From: Paenibacillus tundrae
GTDB lineage: Bacteria > Bacillota > Bacilli > Paenibacillales > Paenibacillaceae
DNA: 64,000 nt
Direction of reading: 5' to 3'
NCBI RefSeq assembly: GCF_030812775.1
Contig: NZ_JAUSTI010000001.1
Coordinates: forward strand, 496,001 to 560,000
Below are positions 60,843-64,000 of this stretch, in pieces (the first letter of the stretch is position 1; every line of letters starts with the position of its first letter). The translations under genes and the position numbers were made by a program. The notes below the pieces were generated by a model, which made no database searches, was not told the origin of the DNA, and was given only the letters and a program-made list of their open reading frames with translations.

Positions 60843-61281
60843 ATCAGGTGTATATACCGTTCAGGAATGGTCCGAGTATATAGAAGGTCGAATCCCTCCC
60901 AACCAATCACTGTATATGGAACAAGCACTTATAGACAATCCAGACGAAATGCACAATTATCTAGAAGCTCTCGATGTTCATGGAGAATTGCCTTCCTTGA
61001 ATGATCCAACGGGCTTTGCCGACTCGATCATGCATCAGATTAATCGAATGCAACCGTCCAATGTCCGGCCTCTACCACGTTCGCATCGTTACCGCTGGCT
61101 TGAACATAAAGTATTTCATTACGCTGTGGCAGCCTGCCTGACGCTGATTTTCCTATCATCGGGGTTGTTTGACAAGGTAGCTCCTTATCATCTTCAGGAT
61201 GGTGAGCATGGCGGATCATTTACAGAGAAATGGACGGAGGCAGCTACGTCGTGGCTGGATAACTTCAAACCCAAACCATAA
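60835..61281 (+). CDS. Probable membrane anti-sigma or regulatory protein
   Basis: A 148-residue protein with a polar, acidic cytoplasmic half (about 1-95), one membrane segment (about 98-115, YAVAACLTLIFLSSGLF) and a short outer tail. Its position behind an ECF sigma gene, overlapping it by 8 bases, suggests an anti-sigma factor, but the H-x3-C-x2-C zinc motif is absent. Start GTG 60835 is 9 bases after AAGGAGG; ATG 60826 lies right against that site. Role inferred from context. Confidence 0.72.
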   Translation: MNKSGVYTVQEWSEYIEGRIPPNQSLYMEQALIDNPDEMHNYLEALDVHGELPSLNDPTGFADSIMHQINRMQPSNVRPLPRSHRYRWLEHKVFHYAVAACLTLIFLSSGLFDKVAPYHLQDGEHGGSFTEKWTEAATSWLDNFKPKP

Positions 61282-61318
61282 ATTAGTTCGTATTGCCTGA
61301 AAAGAAAGGATGACGTTT

Positions 61319-62584
61319 GTGCAATCAGATCGTAATAAATTACTCGCATTTCTACTAAATATGATCCCTGGGCTTGGATTCTTATATTGGAGAAGACCTA
61401 TTCGGGCAGTCGTTTACCCGCTTCTCTTTTTTGGAACACTTGTCGGTTTCTTCATGTTGGGTATTGTATTGTCAGAACAGGATTTGGTAATCTTTGGTGC
61501 TGTGGCATCCGTATTCTTCTGGGGGATAAGCATGCTTGATATGATTATCGTGCTATTAAGTTCGACAAGCTATCGAGAAGAACAGTATAAAGGATATAGG
61601 GCACCTTACGGCCGAGTAAGTGACTCTTATCATGACCAAAGGGTAGATTCGCTTGAGCCGAACGAAAGCCATGCAGAACACGTCTATGAGGGATATGATC
61701 GTCCTGAAGGGGCATATGGTAATCCGATGTATCGCAAAGGTACTGAAGGTGAACGATTCTTCACGATACTCCTTTCATTTATTCCTGGACTTGGACATCT
61801 TCATATGGGGCTGTTGCACCGAGGACTATCATTCTTAATTGCTTTCTTTGGATCCTTTGCAATGATGGTTTTTGTAGCATCTATTACGAATGAAGAGAAC
61901 TTCTTAATGTTCCTGCTCATTCTACCTGTCATTTGGGTGTACTGTATGTTTGATGCGGTACAGCATATTCATCGCAAGCAAGCAGGTGAGGTAATAGAAG
62001 ACCGCACGCTGTTTGAAGAGTTGGAAATGGGAAGAGTAAATGGGCGACGTAGCAGAATGTTAGCAACGCTGTTGTCAGCATTCCCGGGCGCTGGGCATCT
62101 CTACTTAGGTTTACAAAAAAGAGGTATGCAGCTCATGTTTTTGTTCCTGGGCAGTATATACATTCTAGATTTGCTTCGTTTATCCGTATTTTTATTTATG
62201 ATTCCACTCATCTGGTTCTATAGCTTCTTTGACGGTCTTCAATGCTCAAGCCGATATGGGCGGGAACCGTTAGAGGATCATCCCATCTTCAAGGATTGGG
62301 CGCGCCATCAACGACTGATTGGGTTCGGAATTGCAGCACTAGGCTTGTACTACTTAGCGATTCGTCTTATTATTCCGCAACTCAGTGAGATGTTCCCCAA
62401 TGTATTCTTGACGTACGAGATTCGATCCTATCTGAATACGATGATCATCTCGCTATTACTTATCGTTGGAGGATTGAAGCTACTCTTTGGGAAGCAACGT
62501 CCGATCAAGAGTGGAAATGGCAAAAATCCCGACGATGAACTCGACAGTCTATTCTTGTTCAAAGATCGTGAAGATCGATCCTAA
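61319..62584 (+). CDS. Multi-pass membrane protein with three internal repeats
   Basis: A 421-residue protein with about eight to ten membrane segments. A unit with the core L-L-x(3)-P-G-x-G-x-L-x(5-7)-R-x(n)-F-x-G occurs three times: near residue 10-45 (MIPGLGFLYWRRPIRA), 145-180 (FIPGLGHLHMGLLHRG) and 250-290 (AFPGAGHLYLGLQKRG). After each comes a second hydrophobic pair with a F/M-D at its end. The motif is reminiscent of TM2-type domains. It is third in the sigma operon and may be regulator or target. Start GTG 61319 is about 6 bases after AAAGGATG; ATG 61310 is an alternative. Confidence 0.78.
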   Translation: MQSDRNKLLAFLLNMIPGLGFLYWRRPIRAVVYPLLFFGTLVGFFMLGIVLSEQDLVIFGAVASVFFWGISMLDMIIVLLSSTSYREEQYKGYRAPYGRVSDSYHDQRVDSLEPNESHAEHVYEGYDRPEGAYGNPMYRKGTEGERFFTILLSFIPGLGHLHMGLLHRGLSFLIAFFGSFAMMVFVASITNEENFLMFLLILPVIWVYCMFDAVQHIHRKQAGEVIEDRTLFEELEMGRVNGRRSRMLATLLSAFPGAGHLYLGLQKRGMQLMFLFLGSIYILDLLRLSVFLFMIPLIWFYSFFDGLQCSSRYGREPLEDHPIFKDWARHQRLIGFGIAALGLYYLAIRLIIPQLSEMFPNVFLTYEIRSYLNTMIISLLLIVGGLKLLFGKQRPIKSGNGKNPDDELDSLFLFKDREDRS

Positions 62585-62588
62585 ATCA

Positions 62589-62630
62589 AAAACACGCCAT
62601 AGTTCCTCATTGGAACATCGGCGTGTTTTA
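62589..62630 (+). terminator. Terminator of the second sigma operon
   Basis: AAAACACGCC (62589-62598) and GGCGTGTTTT (62620-62629), inner GTTCC/GGAAC. The A/T flanks allow it to work in both directions. Confidence 0.88.
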
Positions 62631-62787
62631 TGTTTTTTGAAGCGAAACGTTCGTCTGAAAGCTTTCTCCAAGAAAGCTACATCGGAAGCATACGCTATCC
62701 GCGGATTTTCCCCTTTGTCATAGGGAGCAAAAAAACCTGGGGATAACAGCGATCGAAATGTTGCTCTGTCATTGTAGTGGTCAGTGT

Positions 62788-62808
62788 AAAAAAGATTAGT
62801 TCAATCTA
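62788..62808 (-). terminator. Possible terminator of the mtn genes
   Basis: On the minus strand AGATT-GAACT-AATCT followed by TTTTTT, 28 bases after the mtnB stop. A short stem, so weak. Confidence 0.4.
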
Positions 62809-62835
62809 TATAGCTTAATCAAAATCATCTACTAA

Positions 62836-63489
62836 TTACGATGTAGCCCCTTTAAGCAATAGCTGACGATACATTACTTCGAACAAAAATTCGAAGGCTT
62901 CCAGATGTCTTTTGGCTTCAAAAGCATCCTTACCCCACGCATAAATACCGTGATTACGCAGCAAGATACCCGGCACTTTGGCATCAAGCACATCTAGAAC
63001 CAATTCAGCAATTGAAGGAATATCAGCAAAGTTAGGCAGAATGGGTACACGAATCTCCGCATTTTCTTCCCAAATGTTGAATGCTTTGATCAATTCGATT
63101 CCTTGGATTGGCACTTGGCCATCAGCGCCGAAGAATTCACTAATTAGATTGTTATACACGGTATGTACGTGGAATACCGCACCGCAACCTGTTAAGCGGT
63201 AGATTTCGCAGTGGATTAGCGTTTCTGCACTGGGCTTAAGGTTTGTTGTTTCAATCGCTTTACCTTGCTTGTCCACGAACAGGAAATCTTCTGGCGTGCG
63301 CAGAGATTTATCTTTACCGGAAGCTGTTACTGCAAAATAAAACTGTTCTGGATCAAAATCACCAACACGCATGGACAAGTTTCCACTTGTACCTGGGAAC
63401 CAGTTACGGCTGGCAAACAGTGCTTTAACATCCGCTAGTTCTTCGAGAACTTGACGTTTGTGTTCCAAAGTAATTTTCTCAAACCCCAT
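62836..63489 (-). CDS. mtnB: Methylthioribulose-1-phosphate dehydratase
   Basis: A 217-residue class II aldolase-fold enzyme of the methionine salvage pathway, which dehydrates MTRu-1-P. Marks: NWFPGTSGNLSMR (about 29-41), TASGKDK, VFHVHTVYNN with two zinc His (about 105-114), and LLRNHGIYAWG with the third (about 175-185). It follows mtnX with 2 bases between. mtnD, which follows mtnB in B. subtilis, is not present downstream; a possible terminator and then the convergent operon are there instead. Confidence 0.95.
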   Translation of the reverse strand: MGFEKITLEHKRQVLEELADVKALFASRNWFPGTSGNLSMRVGDFDPEQFYFAVTASGKDKSLRTPEDFLFVDKQGKAIETTNLKPSAETLIHCEIYRLTGCGAVFHVHTVYNNLISEFFGADGQVPIQGIELIKAFNIWEENAEIRVPILPNFADIPSIAELVLDVLDAKVPGILLRNHGIYAWGKDAFEAKRHLEAFEFLFEVMYRQLLLKGATS

Positions 63490-63491
63490 CT

Positions 63492-64000
63492 TTACAGCAC
63501 TCCTTGTGTTTGCTTCTGTTTCATATCTTCGATGATATCGTAAAAGGTAGTGAACGGCACATGATCGACACCAAGTTCAATACATTTATCCGTCAAAATA
63601 GAACGGGAATAGACCAGATCAGCAATTTTGGCACCTTCAAAATCAGTAAGGCTATCGCCAATCAGAATTCGATTATATTGATCTGCCGGGAAGGTACGGA
63701 TGACCGTAGTTTTGCACATACCGCAGCCATTCTCGCAAGGGGGCTGGCAAGGATGCGGCCATTCAATCCGAATGGTTTCACCTGTAAAATCCGCTCCGTT
63801 ACAATACACATGATCCTGCGGGATATCAAATGGTGCGAGCAAAGGTTCGATGAAAAAGTCCATGCCTCCACTGGTCACATTGAATTCAATGCCTTCACGG
63901 CGAACAAATTCTAGAAATTCGCTGAAGCCTTCACGAATACCGGCTTGTCCAAGCACAAATTCCACAATCTCATTTTTTTGTGAGGAGGGCAGGAGGGCGA
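63492..64000 (-). CDS. mtnX: 2-Hydroxy-3-keto-5-methylthiopentenyl-1-phosphate phosphatase, N-terminus outside window
   Basis: A HAD-type phosphatase of methionine salvage, visible as about 169 C-terminal residues; the frame stays open to the window edge (ALLPSSQKNEI before the GTG at 63965), so the GTG is internal and the gene starts outside. Marks: VTSGGMDFFIEP, CGMCKTTVIR and the HAD motif IGDSLTDFEGAKIADLVYSR. The N-terminal DxD nucleophile is beyond the edge. CENGCGMCK matches the Cys-rich loop of MtnX. Confidence 0.92.
   Translation of the reverse strand, partial: ALLPSSQKNEIVEFVLGQAGIREGFSEFLEFVRREGIEFNVTSGGMDFFIEPLLAPFDIPQDHVYCNGADFTGETIRIEWPHPCQPPCENGCGMCKTTVIRTFPADQYNRILIGDSLTDFEGAKIADLVYSRSILTDKCIELGVDHVPFTTFYDIIEDMKQKQTQGVL

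Overview
The window looks like a chromosomal segment of a spore-forming, respiring Bacillales bacterium, most likely Paenibacillus or a close relative. It carries spoIVA and ypjB, a TRAP-regulated trp operon inside an aro-trp-his-tyr supraoperon, a qcrABC menaquinol:cytochrome c reductase, bacillithiol genes and the pan operon. Gene order follows the Bacillus subtilis spoIVA-hbs-mtrB-hepS-menG-hepT-ndk-cheR-aro-trp-hisC-tyrA ... qcr-ypj-dapB-mgsA-bshB1-bshA-cca-birA-panBCD-dinG ... asnS-dnaD backbone, with insertions typical of Paenibacillus. Shine-Dalgarno sequences are strong, and GTG and TTG starts are common. No rRNA, tRNA, CRISPR, prophage or insertion sequence was seen.

Layout. 1-1746: partial nucleotidyltransferase, 2Fe-2S ferredoxin, lipoprotein. 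2229-3707: spoIVA. 3926-7689: three-gene sugar-type ABC importer with a perfect TGTGA-N6-TCACA palindrome in its leader. 7909-15349: hup, an unlisted 53-aa minus-strand gene, mtrB (TRAP), hepS, menG, a UbiA prenyltransferase, ubiX, hepT, ndk, cheR. 15615-27300: aroC-aroB-aroH-(TRAP leader)-trpEDCFBA-hisC-tyrA. 27402-27520: a candidate small RNA on the minus strand. 28013-29879: ECF sigma, zinc-type anti-sigma and a histidine phosphatase. 30148-36663: uncharacterised gene, gamma-carbonic anhydrase, IDEAL protein, ypiF, qcrABC, ypjA, ypjB. 36761-37630 (minus): YitT-type membrane protein. 37850-50699: ypjD, TPR gene, dapB, mgsA, bshB1, bshA, cca, birA, panBCD, TPR gene, dinG. 50902-60090: rex, an MTA/SAH-deaminase-like gene, ypmB/tseB-like gene, a two-gene FtsH-like module, hbd, ackA, asnS, dnaD. 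60291-62584: second ECF sigma operon. 62836-64000 (minus): mtnB and partial mtnX of methionine salvage.

How the genes work together. MtrB made at 8.5 kb should bind the GAG/TAG repeat RNA at 18.3 kb and control trpEDCFBA. AroC and AroB feed chorismate to TrpE and AroH, and HisC and TyrA finish tyrosine. HepS/HepT make the heptaprenyl tail and MenG does the last methylation of menaquinone, which QcrABC then oxidises. The UbiA and UbiX genes between menG and hepT suggest the futalosine-type menaquinone route.

Most interesting beyond standard annotation: the roughly 85-nt minus-strand RNA with a perfect TTGACA-N17-TATAAT promoter, a C/U-rich loop and a strong terminator (27402-27520); the ECF sigma gene whose only well-placed start is an AUU codon (60291); the FtsH-like protease that lacks its extracytoplasmic domain and overlaps a gene encoding a separate membrane-anchored extracytoplasmic protein (53744-55766); the very long TRAP leader; and the CRP/FNR-type operator at 3881-3896.
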